Of a DNA stretch of 64,000 nt, positions 7,165 to 17,360 are shown piece after piece. Position numbers and translations under genes: made by a program. Location of the stretch: contig JAKSMX010000012.1 of the NCBI GenBank assembly GCA_024400305.1, positions 1 to 64,000 on the forward strand, in the 5' to 3' direction. The notes below the pieces were generated by a model. It saw only the letters and a program-made list of their open reading frames with translations. It did no database searches and was not told where the DNA came from. How positions within the stretch are numbered: position 1 is the first letter of the stretch; every line of letters starts with the position of its first letter. The DNA comes from Bacteroidales bacterium (lineage in GTDB: Bacteria; Bacteroidota; Bacteroidia; Bacteroidales; F082).

Positions 7165-10100
7165 ATGGCAAAAAAAAGAAATATAGTGGAGTCTGCGATG
7201 AGAAACAACAGCATCGTGTTTTTCTTCGTGTTTGTTCTTGTCATTTTCGGTTTCATGGCATTGCCGAAGCTGAAGAAGAATGAGTTCCCGGATGTCACCA
7301 TACGTCAGGGCGTTGTAGCGGTGGTTTATCCTGGAGCGACGGCTCAGGAGGTTGAAGAGCGTGTTGCCGGAGTTACCGAACAGTATCTTTTCACTTTCGG
7401 TGACGTGAGCAAACAGAAGACATACTCGTTTTCCAAAGATGGTATGCTTTATGTTTTTGTCACACTTAACAATGATGTGAAAGACGCGAAGATGACATGG
7501 TCGCGAATCCGTCAGGGACTGGCGCTCTTCAAGACGACATCTTTGCCGCAGGGCGTTTTATCGACTGTCGTCATCGATGACTTCGGCAATGCGTCGTCGT
7601 TGCTTCTCGCCATAGAGAGTGACCAGCGTTCCTCAAGGGAACTGCGTGAATATACCGACAAACTCGCGACGAGGCTGCGCCGTATCGAGACGATGGGCAA
7701 CATCAAGGTCATCGGTGAGGAAAAAGAGGAGATCGCCATCTATATGGATCCGGCCCTCATGACGGAATACGCTGTGACGGCGGCGACAATATCAGCCGAA
7801 CTCGCGTTGCACAGTCTCCGTACAATCACTGGAAAGGCTGATAATGAAGACGGTAACGCAGTGGTTCACGTTGAAGTGCCTTATGATAACGTGTATGACC
7901 TTTCGGAGATGATTGTCTTCTCCGATCCGCTGACAGGCCAGGTGGTGAAACTCCGTGACGTGGCGCGTATCGAACGCCATTATCAGGAGCCGACGGAATA
8001 CATTCAATATTCCGACACAGTTGTCGAAAACAACAGGTGCATGATGCTGTCAATGGAAATGCGTTCCGGGTATAATGTCGTTGAGTTCGGCGATGAGGTT
8101 GATGAGGTCATAGAGTCGTTCCTCGCCACCGCACCGCCTGACATCCGCGTGCACCGAATCACCGACCAGCCTGTCGTGGTCAACAAGTCGGTGCTGTCGT
8201 TCCTGAAAGACCTTGTCGCTGCAATCCTGATCGTCATTCTCGTGATGCTCACGTTGTTCCCGATGCGAACGGCCTTGGTGTCGTCAACATCGGTGCCGGT
8301 GTGCATAGCGGCGGCGTGGGCGGCCATGTATCTCTTTGGAATGGAACTGAATACGGTGACGCTCGCCGCTCTCATCGTAGTCCTCGGAATGGTCGTTGAT
8401 GACTCCGTCGTGGTCATTGACGGATATATCGACATGGTGAACGAAGGCCATTCCCGCTGGTATTCGGCCTCCGTCTCGACAAAATGCCTTATGTCATCAA
8501 TGATCATCGCCACGTGCGCCATCACTTGTATATTCTTTCCGATGCTTCCGATAATGGACGGCACGCTTCTCGGCGACTTCATCAATCTGTTCCCGTGGGC
8601 GATTTTCATCACATTGGCGTGCAGCTTCCTCTATGCCATCTGGGTTATACCTTATATGTCAGTCAGAATGATAGGTTCGACAAATCCCAACAAGCTTTCA
8701 AGGATGGAGAAACTTCAAGGCATGTTTTTCTCAGGACTGCAAGGCGGATACAAGAGACTTCTCGACCTGTGCTTCCGTCATAAGGTTGCGACAATCGTCG
8801 TGGCGTTGGTGTTCGTTCTCATTGGCGTCGGCCTGTTTATGACACTGAAGATTCAACTGTTCCCGAAAGCTGAACGCGACAGCTTCGCCGTTGAGATACA
8901 TCTTGAAAAAGGCAGTTCAATAGAGGAGACGGCGGCAGTCACCGACTCGCTGACGAAATTGCTCAAGCAGGACAAACGTGTTTCTTCTGTCACATCATTC
9001 ATCGGGATGGCGTCGCCGCGTTTTCACATAACATACGCGCCGCAGCTCGCGTCAAGCGCATACGCACAGCTTATCGTGAACACCGTCTCCGAAAACGCCA
9101 CGAAGGAAATGATAGAGGAATATGCGCAGCAATACGAAAACATCTTTCCTATCGCACAGATTCGTTTCAAGCAGATGGATTACAATCAGGTCAACGCACC
9201 GGTGGAATATTATATCATGGGTGATGACTATGCCGCGCTGGAGCCGGTGCGCGACTCTCTCATCGCTTTCATGAAACAGGACGAAAACCTTTTCTTCGTT
9301 TACTCTGATTATGATGAAAATGAAGAGATTATCGAAGTCGAACTCATCCCCGAAGAAGCCTACCGGCTTGGGGTGACGCAGGCGGTCTTGTCGGCTTACC
9401 TCTCGACGGCGTTGTCAGGCAACGGCATGCTCTCAATCTGGGAGGAAAGCTACAGACTCCCTACCGCTATTTATACGGAAGATGTTCATGATATTGATTA
9501 TGAGTCGGTTGGTGATCTGCTTATTCCTACAAGCAAACCAGGTGTATGGGTGCCGTTGCGTCAGGTGGCGACTCTGAAACCTCATTTCATCCACAGCAGC
9601 ATGACACACAGAAACGGCAGACGTTGCATCACTGTGAGTGCCGACGTGATGCCGGGTGCGGGTGAGTTGGAGGAGTTTGGCAAACTTGACAAATACATTG
9701 CGACTTTAGATATTCCGGATGATGTGGTGATTGAACCCGGCGGCTCCAAGCAGGTCACAATCGAGATGATGCCTTCGCTCATTCAGGCAATCGCCGCTGC
9801 CTTGGCGGTGATGTTCCTGATATTGATGTTCCATTATCATAAAATCGGCATCTCGGTGCTTTCAATCTCTGTGTCAGTACTCTGCATCTTCGGTTCGACA
9901 CTCGGCCTGTGGCTGTTTGGTCTCGACATGTCAGTGACGGCAATCCTTGGCGTTATTTCACTTATCGGAATCATTGTGAGGAACGCTGTCATCATGTATG
10001 ACTATGCAAACGAACTTGTTGTGAAACAGCATCTTACGCCGGGCGATGCGGCTTATCATGCCGGAATGCGTCGTATGAGGCCTATTTTCCTCACTTCAAT

Positions 10101-10284
10101 AGCGGCGGCTCTCGGCGTCGTGCCTATGATTATCGCAAGGACTTTGCTCTGGGAACCGATGGGCGTGGTGATATGCTTCGGCACAATTATCACATTCCCG
10201 TTAGTTGTCACCGTGCTTCCTGTAGCGTATAGTCTTGCTTTCGACAAAAAGAAAAATAATGCCGTGAAGAAAATTAATAAATAA
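7165..10284 (+). CDS. RND efflux transporter, HAE1/AcrB type
   Basis: Inner-membrane proton-driven pump, 1039 residues, the usual length. The N-terminal TM is followed by a large porter domain, TM2-6 with the proton-relay pair in GMVVDDSVVVIDGYIDM, a second TM/porter half starting near VATIVVALVFVLIG, and C-terminal TMs with IGIIVRNAVIMYDYA. The Asp pair in TM4 and the general layout fit the drug/hydrophobe (HAE1) branch and not the metal (CusA) branch. It lies between the adaptor and TolC genes with gaps of 41 and 29 bp. Confidence 0.95.
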   Translation: MAKKRNIVESAMRNNSIVFFFVFVLVIFGFMALPKLKKNEFPDVTIRQGVVAVVYPGATAQEVEERVAGVTEQYLFTFGDVSKQKTYSFSKDGMLYVFVTLNNDVKDAKMTWSRIRQGLALFKTTSLPQGVLSTVVIDDFGNASSLLLAIESDQRSSRELREYTDKLATRLRRIETMGNIKVIGEEKEEIAIYMDPALMTEYAVTAATISAELALHSLRTITGKADNEDGNAVVHVEVPYDNVYDLSEMIVFSDPLTGQVVKLRDVARIERHYQEPTEYIQYSDTVVENNRCMMLSMEMRSGYNVVEFGDEVDEVIESFLATAPPDIRVHRITDQPVVVNKSVLSFLKDLVAAILIVILVMLTLFPMRTALVSSTSVPVCIAAAWAAMYLFGMELNTVTLAALIVVLGMVVDDSVVVIDGYIDMVNEGHSRWYSASVSTKCLMSSMIIATCAITCIFFPMLPIMDGTLLGDFINLFPWAIFITLACSFLYAIWVIPYMSVRMIGSTNPNKLSRMEKLQGMFFSGLQGGYKRLLDLCFRHKVATIVVALVFVLIGVGLFMTLKIQLFPKAERDSFAVEIHLEKGSSIEETAAVTDSLTKLLKQDKRVSSVTSFIGMASPRFHITYAPQLASSAYAQLIVNTVSENATKEMIEEYAQQYENIFPIAQIRFKQMDYNQVNAPVEYYIMGDDYAALEPVRDSLIAFMKQDENLFFVYSDYDENEEIIEVELIPEEAYRLGVTQAVLSAYLSTALSGNGMLSIWEESYRLPTAIYTEDVHDIDYESVGDLLIPTSKPGVWVPLRQVATLKPHFIHSSMTHRNGRRCITVSADVMPGAGELEEFGKLDKYIATLDIPDDVVIEPGGSKQVTIEMMPSLIQAIAAALAVMFLILMFHYHKIGISVLSISVSVLCIFGSTLGLWLFGLDMSVTAILGVISLIGIIVRNAVIMYDYANELVVKQHLTPGDAAYHAGMRRMRPIFLTSIAAALGVVPMIIARTLLWEPMGVVICFGTIITFPLVVTVLPVAYSLAFDKKKNNAVKKINK

Positions 10285-10313
10285 GTTGATTGATTTATTT
10301 TAAGGAATTAAAT

Positions 10314-11648
10314 ATGAAAAAATATATTGTTGTAATATTGGCGGTGTTTTTCGCAATGAATGCCAAGGCGCAGAATGGCAATGTCCTGACAATAGACTCG
10401 TGTTTCGCCTTGGCGAAAGCTAATAATGCGAAGCTGAAGACAAGCAGTCTTGAGATTAAAAGAGCGCAAGAGGTTAAAGCTCAGGCATTTACGAAATTTT
10501 TTCCGCAAGTGCAAGGCGCCGCTATCGGCTATAATGCGTACAGCCCGATTTTGAGACTGACTACCGATGATGTGTCGAATGTGGTCATCCGTGAAGTGCT
10601 GGAAGACATTATCCGTTTGCTTGAGCCTTTCACAGGCTTTGACGGGGAAATATCAATGCTCGACAAAGGTTCTTCAATCGGCGTGATTGCCGCGCAACCG
10701 GTGTTTATGGGCTTTCAGATTCTTAATGGCAACAGACTTGCTGAAGTCGGAATCGAGGCGGCCGAACTTCAGTCTGAAGTCACTGAACGTGAAGTACTTG
10801 AAAATATTGAGTCATCATATTACCTCGTGCTCGGCCTTCAGCAGAAAGTGAAAACGGTGGAGACAGCTTTGGCGATGCTCGACACCATCGATAATACTGT
10901 CAATGTCGCTCTCAAAGCTGGCCTTGTGACAAAGAACGACGCCTTGAAGGTCGCTCTCGAAAAAAACAAACTCAAAGCGCAGCAGCTTCAACTCAATGAC
11001 GGCATTTATCTTGCATCGCGTCTGCTGTGCCAGCAGATTGGCATCGAAATGCCGGAAAACGGCCTTATGCTTGATTTTGACAATGAAAGCGTGAACAAGA
11101 AATTCGATGAGAAAGTTGGTTTCGTTCGTCCTGAAGTTCGGCTTCTTGAACTTCAGGTGCAGGCCGAAAAACTGCGCAGGAAGATGACTGTCGGCGCCAC
11201 TTCACCCAATCTCATTGTCGGCGCCGCCGCCTATTATGGTAACATGATTTCCAGAACTGTAAGGTCAAACGCCTTGCTGTTCATCAGTTTGAGAGTGCCG
11301 ATGACACAATGGTGGGAGACATCTCATAAACTGAAAGAACACGATATTAAAATCAATCAGTATGAGATTGACAGACAGAATCTTACGGAACAGATGTCGA
11401 TACAGGAAGACCAGGCTTACACAAACATGGTTGAAGCCGAAGCTCTTCTCCGTTCTGACTCGGCGGCGTACAAAATGGCTTTCGAAAACTACAGGGTCGA
11501 ACGTCTTAACTACAATGCCGGTCTGAACACCATCACCGATGTCTTGCAGGCAAACACGATTCTGCTTCAGGCCGACAACGCCATCACCGACAGAAATATC
11601 ACACTGATTTCTGCGAGACGCAGATACCATGACTTGACAGGAAAATAA
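10314..11648 (+). CDS. TolC-family outer-membrane efflux protein
   Basis: Outer-membrane channel of the first pump, 444 residues from ATG 10314 (an upstream in-frame ATG at 10290 would spoil the signal peptide MKKYIVVILAVFFAMNAKAQ). Two helical repeats typical of OEP proteins are visible, beginning LTIDSCFALAKANN and, in the second half, RPEVRLLELQVQAEKLRRK. There is no lipobox. The stop is 9 bp before the aldose epimerase gene, which may be co-transcribed. Confidence 0.92.
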   Translation: MKKYIVVILAVFFAMNAKAQNGNVLTIDSCFALAKANNAKLKTSSLEIKRAQEVKAQAFTKFFPQVQGAAIGYNAYSPILRLTTDDVSNVVIREVLEDIIRLLEPFTGFDGEISMLDKGSSIGVIAAQPVFMGFQILNGNRLAEVGIEAAELQSEVTEREVLENIESSYYLVLGLQQKVKTVETALAMLDTIDNTVNVALKAGLVTKNDALKVALEKNKLKAQQLQLNDGIYLASRLLCQQIGIEMPENGLMLDFDNESVNKKFDEKVGFVRPEVRLLELQVQAEKLRRKMTVGATSPNLIVGAAAYYGNMISRTVRSNALLFISLRVPMTQWWETSHKLKEHDIKINQYEIDRQNLTEQMSIQEDQAYTNMVEAEALLRSDSAAYKMAFENYRVERLNYNAGLNTITDVLQANTILLQADNAITDRNITLISARRRYHDLTGK

Positions 11649-11657
11649 TTTTTAAAT

Positions 11658-12782
11658 ATGAAGAGATTTTTAGTTTTTGCATTGGCAGCAATGCTCCTCG
11701 CTGGATGCTCTAAGCACAGCAAAGTCAAATTGTTGGATGTTAACAACTTCACGACAGAAGTTAATGGGAAACCTGTGTCGCTTTACACATTGGACAACGG
11801 TGATCTTATGATGCAGGTGACAAATTACGGCGGCCGTGTGGTGTCGCTTTGGACACCGGATCGTAAGAAAAAGTACGCCGATGTGGTTCTTGGCTATGAA
11901 AACATCGACCGCTATATTAATAATGAAGGTGAGCGTTTCCTCGGCGCGGCAGTCGGACGTTATGCCAACAGGATAGGAGAGGGGAGATTCACTCTCGACA
12001 GCGTTGAATATCAATTGGCGAAGAACGACAACGGCAACACACTTCATGGCGGCGAATACGGCATCGACAGAATTGTGTGGGACGTGAACTCGGTAAATGA
12101 CACGGCCATTGTACTCCACACCATCCTCGCCGACGGACTCGACGGCTTCCCCGGAAACCTCGACATTACAATGACTTACGCATTGACTAAAAACAATGAG
12201 TTCGTGGTGACATACAAGGCGGCTACCGATGCTCCGACTGTGTGCAACCTCTCTCATCATTCGTTCTTCAACCTGAAAGGGGAGGGCAACGGCTCGATTC
12301 TTGACAATGAACTGATGATAAACGGCAAGTTTTACACCGCCATCAACAGCGCATTGATTCCTTCCGGCAACTTCCGCAGCGTCAAGGGCACTCCAATGGA
12401 CTTCACCGTGGCGAAAGCCATCGGAAAGGACATCAATTCCGACCATCCGCAGATGCAGTTCGCCAACGGCTACGACTTCAACTGGGTTTTGAGCAAGCCG
12501 ATTGACCAGCTCGGTCTCGCCGCCACGGTGTATGAACCGACCACAGGACGTAAAATGGAAGTGCTTACCGACCAGCCGGGACTTCAGTTCTACAGCGGTA
12601 ACTTTTTCGACGGCAAGACAACAGGCAAATATGGCAAACCTTTGAACTATCGTGAGTCGTTCGCTCTCGAAACACAGAAATTCCCCGACTCACCGAATCA
12701 GGAGAGATTCCCAAGCACAGTGCTGCGACCTGGCGAGGAATACACGCATACATGTATTTATAGGTTTTCGGTAGTGAAATAA
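11658..12782 (+). CDS. galM: Aldose 1-epimerase (mutarotase), lipoprotein
   Basis: GalM-family mutarotase, 374 residues, which interconverts alpha and beta anomers of hexoses. Visible motifs are GRYANRI, the HGG histidine (NTLHGGEYGID), NLSHHSFFNLKGEG with the second active-site histidine, and RESFALETQ.FPDSPN with the catalytic glutamate. An SPII signal is present (AAMLLAGC, Cys at residue 17), so the enzyme acts on the periplasmic side or the cell surface, as is common for Bacteroidota. It sits 9 bp behind the TolC gene although its role is unrelated to efflux. A bidirectional terminator follows. Confidence 0.93.
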   Translation: MKRFLVFALAAMLLAGCSKHSKVKLLDVNNFTTEVNGKPVSLYTLDNGDLMMQVTNYGGRVVSLWTPDRKKKYADVVLGYENIDRYINNEGERFLGAAVGRYANRIGEGRFTLDSVEYQLAKNDNGNTLHGGEYGIDRIVWDVNSVNDTAIVLHTILADGLDGFPGNLDITMTYALTKNNEFVVTYKAATDAPTVCNLSHHSFFNLKGEGNGSILDNELMINGKFYTAINSALIPSGNFRSVKGTPMDFTVAKAIGKDINSDHPQMQFANGYDFNWVLSKPIDQLGLAATVYEPTTGRKMEVLTDQPGLQFYSGNFFDGKTTGKYGKPLNYRESFALETQKFPDSPNQERFPSTVLRPGEEYTHTCIYRFSVVK

Positions 12783-12788
12783 AAACAA

Positions 12789-12821
12789 AACGGCGTCCGA
12801 GCAATCGGACGTCGTTTTTTC
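12789..12821. terminator. Bidirectional terminator between galM and the PG0541-like gene
   Basis: ACGGCGTCCGA and TCGGACGTCGT form an 11-bp stem with one G-T pair and a GCAA tetraloop. A T run follows on the + strand (12816-12821), and the minus strand also ends in T-rich sequence. It serves the two convergent units. Confidence 0.88.
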
Positions 12822-12844
12822 AAAACAAAATGTCAAACTAAAAT

Positions 12845-13138
12845 TTAAATTGTCTGTTCAATGTTCCACGAGAACGCTCTCAAGCCGAGTTCCGGTGTCT
12901 TGAGGTCGTGTTCGTGGAGCTTTTTCATGATGGCGGTGACTTTGTCGTCATCGACAAAGGTCAGCATGGCATCGTTGAATGTAGGCCATGTGTGGTTGCC
13001 GTAATGTGCTTCGCCGCTTCCGCTGCCTCTGCCTGTTATTTCATTCCACCTTGTGAATCCACGAACTCCTTCTTTCTCAAGGAGTTCCTGGATTTCTTCA
13101 TAGTATGCCTGATTGTAGGCGATGAATATTCCTTTCAT
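12845..13138 (-). CDS. PG0541-family transporter-associated small protein (PII-like)
   Basis: Soluble 97-residue protein. The pattern MKGIFIAYNQAYYEE, GRGSGSGEAHYGNHTWP, a DDDKV segment and a closing GLRAFSWNIE matches the small protein that accompanies TolC-adaptor-RND operons in Bacteroidota (PG0541 type). The alternation of strands and helices resembles PII/CutA-like ferredoxin folds, which suggests a trimeric regulator or ligand sensor for the pump; that role is inference. It is the last gene of the second efflux operon, 11 bp behind the RND gene. Confidence 0.8.
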   Translation of the reverse strand: MKGIFIAYNQAYYEEIQELLEKEGVRGFTRWNEITGRGSGSGEAHYGNHTWPTFNDAMLTFVDDDKVTAIMKKLHEHDLKTPELGLRAFSWNIEQTI

Positions 13139-13149
13139 TTCCGTTCAAA

Positions 13150-16100
13150 TTAATTGTTTTGTTTTAATGCTAATTTGGCTGCTTTCTTTTCCTGACGTCT
13201 CAGTCTTCTTGAAACGAAGATGGCGTATAATGTAGGGATGAGAACCAATGTGATCAATGTTGAGACCGAAAGTCCCCATGCGACCACGACACCGAGTCCG
13301 TTCCACATTTCCGCACCTTCTCCTTTGCCGAGAGCCATTGGAACCATGCCGAGGACCGTCGTCAAAGTCGTCATCAAGATAGGACGCAGACGCTGGCTCG
13401 CGGCGGTGACAACGGCTTTGTTGACACTCATGCCGCGCTCAAGACACAGTCTGGTGTAGTCGATAAGCACGATACCGTTCTTTACGACGATGCCGACAAG
13501 GATCAACAGACCGATCATAGCCATGACATCGGCGGCCATCGCATGGACTTTTAATCCGATGAGAACACCGGTGATGGCAAATGGCACAGAGAACATGATG
13601 ACGAACGGGTCGAGCAACGACTCAAACTGTGAAGCCATCACGACATAGACCAAGATGACGATGAGGAGGAGAAGCATGAACAAGTCGGAGAACGCTTCCT
13701 GCTGGTTTTCGTAGTCGCCGGCGATTACGACCGTGAACTCCGTCGGGATGTCGGTGTTCTCAATGCATTTTTCAGAAACGGCGACGGCGTCGCTCAAAGC
13801 GTAGCCTTTCGCCACGATGCCGGTGATTGTCACGATACGTTCACGGTCCTTACGCATGATTGTAGGAGGTGTCTGGCTCTGGACGATCTTCGCAACCTCG
13901 GTCAACTTGATGGCCTGACCCTGTGAACCGTAAAGCACGATGTTTTCGATGTCTTCGACACTCTGGCGGAATTCCGGTGCGTAACGCACGCGGATGTTGT
14001 ATTCGTCACCGTCTTCGCGGAAGAAACTCATGATGGAACCGTTGATGCGGTTTCTGACGTACTGTGATGCGGTCGTGATGTCTATGCCGTTGAGTTTCAG
14101 CTTCTCACGGTCAAAGTCAACGTGATATTCCGGTGAATAGTCGTCACGGCTGATGAGAACCTGTGAAATCGCCGGTTCATCTCTCATCTGTGCGGCAAGG
14201 TCGTTGGCTATTCTGTCGGAGGTGTTGAAGTCATATCCGTAGATGTCGAGTTTGATGCTTGTGGTCGAACCCATTCCCATGCCTTCCGAGACGTTGTATT
14301 TGTTGATGATTGTGTTGTTTTTCAGGTCTTTACGTATGAGTTCCGCAATTTCTTGGGTGCTTCGTGTACGTGTCGTCTTGCTTCCGAGGTTGAGGTTCAT
14401 CGCGAGGATGTGTGTGCCGTTGCTCTGCATCGATGCGAAAGCGTTCTCTTCGTCAGCGACACCGTAACGGTAGTTCATGACTATTATCTCAGGGAATTCC
14501 TCCATGTATTTTTCTGCGAGTTCTGCACCGAGACGGCCTGTCACGTCTTCTTGCGTTCCTACAGGAAGCTCAATGCTGATTTGCAGGCGGCCCATGTCCT
14601 GGCTTGGCATGTAACTTGTCTTCATTCCAGGCACGGTGAGCATTATTGTTGCAGCAAAGATCAAAATTGCGATTAAAAGCACTGATTTACGGTGTGTAAC
14701 AGCCCAGTTGATGAGTCGTCCGTAACCGCGGCTCAAGGCGTCGAGACCTTTATTAATAGGTGTGAATATGATTCTGTGCCATGCGTGGCTTCTCGGATTC
14801 TGCTTAAGCCATCTTGAACACATCATCGGGACCAACGTCAAGGCCGCTGATGTCGAGACAATCATGATGATACTGACAATCCATCCTAACTGGTGGAAGA
14901 ACACACCCATTGCGCCTGAAATCATTGTCAGAGGCAGGAACACGGCGAGCATCGTGAGGGTTGAGGCGATAACGGAGATGGAGACCTCCTGCGTTGCGTG
15001 AACGGCCGCCTCTTTCGGTTTCGCCCCTCGGTCGATGTGTGAGGTGATGTTCTCCAAGACCACGATGGCATCGTCAACAACCATGCCGATGGCGATGGTC
15101 AGAGCACTCATTGAAATGATATTCAAGGTGTTGCCAGTTGCCAAAAGATAGATGACGGATGCAACCAACGAAATCGGGATGGAAAGCACGATGATGATTG
15201 TGGCTCTCCATCTGCCGAGGAAGATGAATACCACGAGCATGACGAGGAAGAACGTGATGAAGATAGTGTCCTTCAATGAGTTGATTGTGTTGACGATGTT
15301 CTCCGATGTGTCGGTGATGACATTGAGCTGTATGTCGGACGGCAACGTCTTCTTTATCTTCTCGAGTTCCTTGAAAACGCCTCTCGAAACTTTCACGGCG
15401 TTGGCATCGGTCTGTTTCTGAATGGTGATCATGGCGCCTTGAACCTTGTTTGAGAACACTTTCTGCAAACGTTCCATCTCGCCGTCGTTCACTCTCGCAA
15501 CGTCTCTGACATAAATAGGAGCTCCGTTGAATGTGCCGACCACGACATCGAGCATCTCTTTCGCCGACTTGAATTCCTTTTCGACGCGGACGGCGTAGGT
15601 GTTGGAGCCGATGTCGATGTTGCCAGCCGGCGTGTTTCTGTTTTCAGCCGCCAATGCCGACGAGATCTGTTCGATTGTGAGGCCGTAGGCTTCAAGTTTG
15701 TTCGGGTCAACGAAAATCTGGATCTCACGTTTTGGGGCGCCTGACACGGAGACAGTGCCGACACCGGAAACACGCGCCAAAGGTGTCGCGAGCTTGTCGT
15801 CGAGGATTTTGTCAAGACCGCTCAAACTCTCATCTGCCGTTGCGGAAAGCATCAAAATCGGGATGTCTTCCATGCTGAATTTGAAGATGGTAGGGCTGCC
15901 GGCGCCATCCGGAAGATACTGCCTTACCATGTCGAGCTTGTCGCGGACATCGTTAGTGGCCTCTTCAATGTCAATACCATAGTTGAATTCCAATGTGATG
16001 ACGGAGATGTTCTCCTTCGATGATGACGAGATGTGCTTCAGGTCGCTGACACCGTTGAGGGTGTTCTCCAAAGTCTTGGTGATGTTCGTCTCAATATCTG

Positions 16101-16269
16101 CTGCGCTCGCTCCTGAATATGAGGTCATTACCATGATGGCGTTGGTGCCCATGTCTGGGAACAGGTTGATAGACAACCTGCTCAACGCAAAAACTCCTAT
16201 GATGGCAATCGTCACGAAAATCAACGATATTGTCACCGGGTGATTTACGGATGTTCTATATAAGCTCAT
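13150..16269 (-). CDS. RND efflux transporter, HAE1/AcrB type (second system)
   Basis: Inner-membrane pump, 1039 residues. It begins MSLYRTSVNHPVTISLIFV, has the TM4 relay GMVVDDAIVVLENITSHIDRG, a conserved NGIVLIDYTRL in the C-terminal half, and PMALGKGEGAEMW near the last TMs, all typical of HAE1 transporters. It is only distantly similar to the 7165-10284 pump, so the two systems are not a recent duplication. It lies between the adaptor (40 bp upstream) and the PG0541-like gene. Confidence 0.95.
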   Translation of the reverse strand: MSLYRTSVNHPVTISLIFVTIAIIGVFALSRLSINLFPDMGTNAIMVMTSYSGASAADIETNITKTLENTLNGVSDLKHISSSSKENISVITLEFNYGIDIEEATNDVRDKLDMVRQYLPDGAGSPTIFKFSMEDIPILMLSATADESLSGLDKILDDKLATPLARVSGVGTVSVSGAPKREIQIFVDPNKLEAYGLTIEQISSALAAENRNTPAGNIDIGSNTYAVRVEKEFKSAKEMLDVVVGTFNGAPIYVRDVARVNDGEMERLQKVFSNKVQGAMITIQKQTDANAVKVSRGVFKELEKIKKTLPSDIQLNVITDTSENIVNTINSLKDTIFITFFLVMLVVFIFLGRWRATIIIVLSIPISLVASVIYLLATGNTLNIISMSALTIAIGMVVDDAIVVLENITSHIDRGAKPKEAAVHATQEVSISVIASTLTMLAVFLPLTMISGAMGVFFHQLGWIVSIIMIVSTSAALTLVPMMCSRWLKQNPRSHAWHRIIFTPINKGLDALSRGYGRLINWAVTHRKSVLLIAILIFAATIMLTVPGMKTSYMPSQDMGRLQISIELPVGTQEDVTGRLGAELAEKYMEEFPEIIVMNYRYGVADEENAFASMQSNGTHILAMNLNLGSKTTRTRSTQEIAELIRKDLKNNTIINKYNVSEGMGMGSTTSIKLDIYGYDFNTSDRIANDLAAQMRDEPAISQVLISRDDYSPEYHVDFDREKLKLNGIDITTASQYVRNRINGSIMSFFREDGDEYNIRVRYAPEFRQSVEDIENIVLYGSQGQAIKLTEVAKIVQSQTPPTIMRKDRERIVTITGIVAKGYALSDAVAVSEKCIENTDIPTEFTVVIAGDYENQQEAFSDLFMLLLLIVILVYVVMASQFESLLDPFVIMFSVPFAITGVLIGLKVHAMAADVMAMIGLLILVGIVVKNGIVLIDYTRLCLERGMSVNKAVVTAASQRLRPILMTTLTTVLGMVPMALGKGEGAEMWNGLGVVVAWGLSVSTLITLVLIPTLYAIFVSRRLRRQEKKAAKLALKQNN

Positions 16270-16309
16270 ACCTTTATCCTTTTTATCTTTGTGTTTTTAC
16301 CTTTTGCAT

Positions 16310-17332
16310 TTATCCTTGAACGACTTCCACTGTGGCGCCGTTTCTGAGCTTCGTCTGGCCTGTAGTGACAACGGTCACGCCGTCGTCAACGCCGCTGATG
16401 ACCTCGTATTTGTCGCCCATTCTGCGGCCGAGTTCGACAACTGTATATTTGACAGTGCCGTCGGCGTTGAGGACATAGACGTATTGCTCGCCGGAACCGA
16501 CCTGCTTCATGACAGCCTTGTCGGGGATGACAACGCGGAAGTTGTCACCGTAGTTGACTGTCACGCGTGCGAACATTCCCGGACGGAGGATCTCATTGCT
16601 GTTGGAGAAGATGATTTCGACGGGGAAGGTGTGTGTCATTGGATTGATGGTCGGGTGGATGAGGTCAACGATGCCTTTGAAAACCTCGTTGCCGTAAGCC
16701 TCGGTGGTGATGTCAACCTCCATGCCTTTCTTTATCTGTGAGAACTTGCTCTCCGAAACGTTGATTGTCATTCTGACCGGCGTGATGTCCTGCACGACAA
16801 ACAACGGCTGAGCCATGGCGTACATGTCGCCGACATCGTAGTTGCGGGCCGTCACGATGCCGTTGATAGGGCTTTTCATGATTGTGTTGTCCAAGAGATT
16901 CTGGTATGTCTGCTGCGTTACATCGTATTTCAGTGTGATGGCTTCAAAGTCTGACTGTGAAGTCGCTCCGATCTCGTGAAGTTCCTTGATACGGCCGTAT
17001 TCTATTGAATCGTTGATCATCTGGAGACGGGCTTTCTCGAGGCTGATGACATCCATCAACGCCATTTTCTGCCCGGCTTTCACGTGGTCGCCGACTTCAA
17101 CGTAAATCTTGCTGATACGCAACGCTGTCTGAGGCGCGATGTTGTTCACCACGTCGCCGTCGATTGTCGTTGGATACACTGTCAACTGCGACACGTATTC
17201 TGCATTCACTTTGGCAACTGTGACCTTCGGGTTTTCCGCGACTACCTGCTGTGCCGTCTCATCGGTCTTCTGTCCGCATGCTGTCATCATCACGACAGCC
17301 GCTCCAATCAATAATGTGTTTAAACCTTTCAT
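16310..17332 (-). CDS. RND efflux periplasmic adaptor (second system)
   Basis: AcrA-type membrane fusion protein, 340 residues, with SPII signal (VVMMTAC, Cys at residue 19). The lipoyl halves are visible around ISKIYVEVGDHVKAGQKMA and IMKSPINGIVTARNYDVGD, followed by a beta-barrel (EVDITTEAYGNEVFKGIVD) and the membrane-proximal domain ending VVTTGQTKLRNGATVEV. It is the middle gene of the minus-strand operon TolC, adaptor, RND, PG0541-like. The 168-bp gap to the upstream TolC gene is filled largely by a tandem repeat. Confidence 0.93.
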   Translation of the reverse strand: MKGLNTLLIGAAVVMMTACGQKTDETAQQVVAENPKVTVAKVNAEYVSQLTVYPTTIDGDVVNNIAPQTALRISKIYVEVGDHVKAGQKMALMDVISLEKARLQMINDSIEYGRIKELHEIGATSQSDFEAITLKYDVTQQTYQNLLDNTIMKSPINGIVTARNYDVGDMYAMAQPLFVVQDITPVRMTINVSESKFSQIKKGMEVDITTEAYGNEVFKGIVDLIHPTINPMTHTFPVEIIFSNSNEILRPGMFARVTVNYGDNFRVVIPDKAVMKQVGSGEQYVYVLNADGTVKYTVVELGRRMGDKYEVISGVDDGVTVVTTGQTKLRNGATVEVVQG

Positions 17333-17360
17333 CTTATTTTTATTTTTATTTTATCTTCTA

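Noticed and set aside
8004..8612. Antisense open frame (202 codons) opposite the first RND gene
   Set aside because: Full overlap with a conserved transporter gene and a Thr/Ser/Met-rich sequence without domain signals.
11670..12446. Long antisense open frame (258 codons) opposite galM
   Set aside because: It lies completely inside a convincing aldose epimerase gene, has no recognisable motif and an unnatural Val/His/Cys-rich composition; it is a shadow of codon bias.
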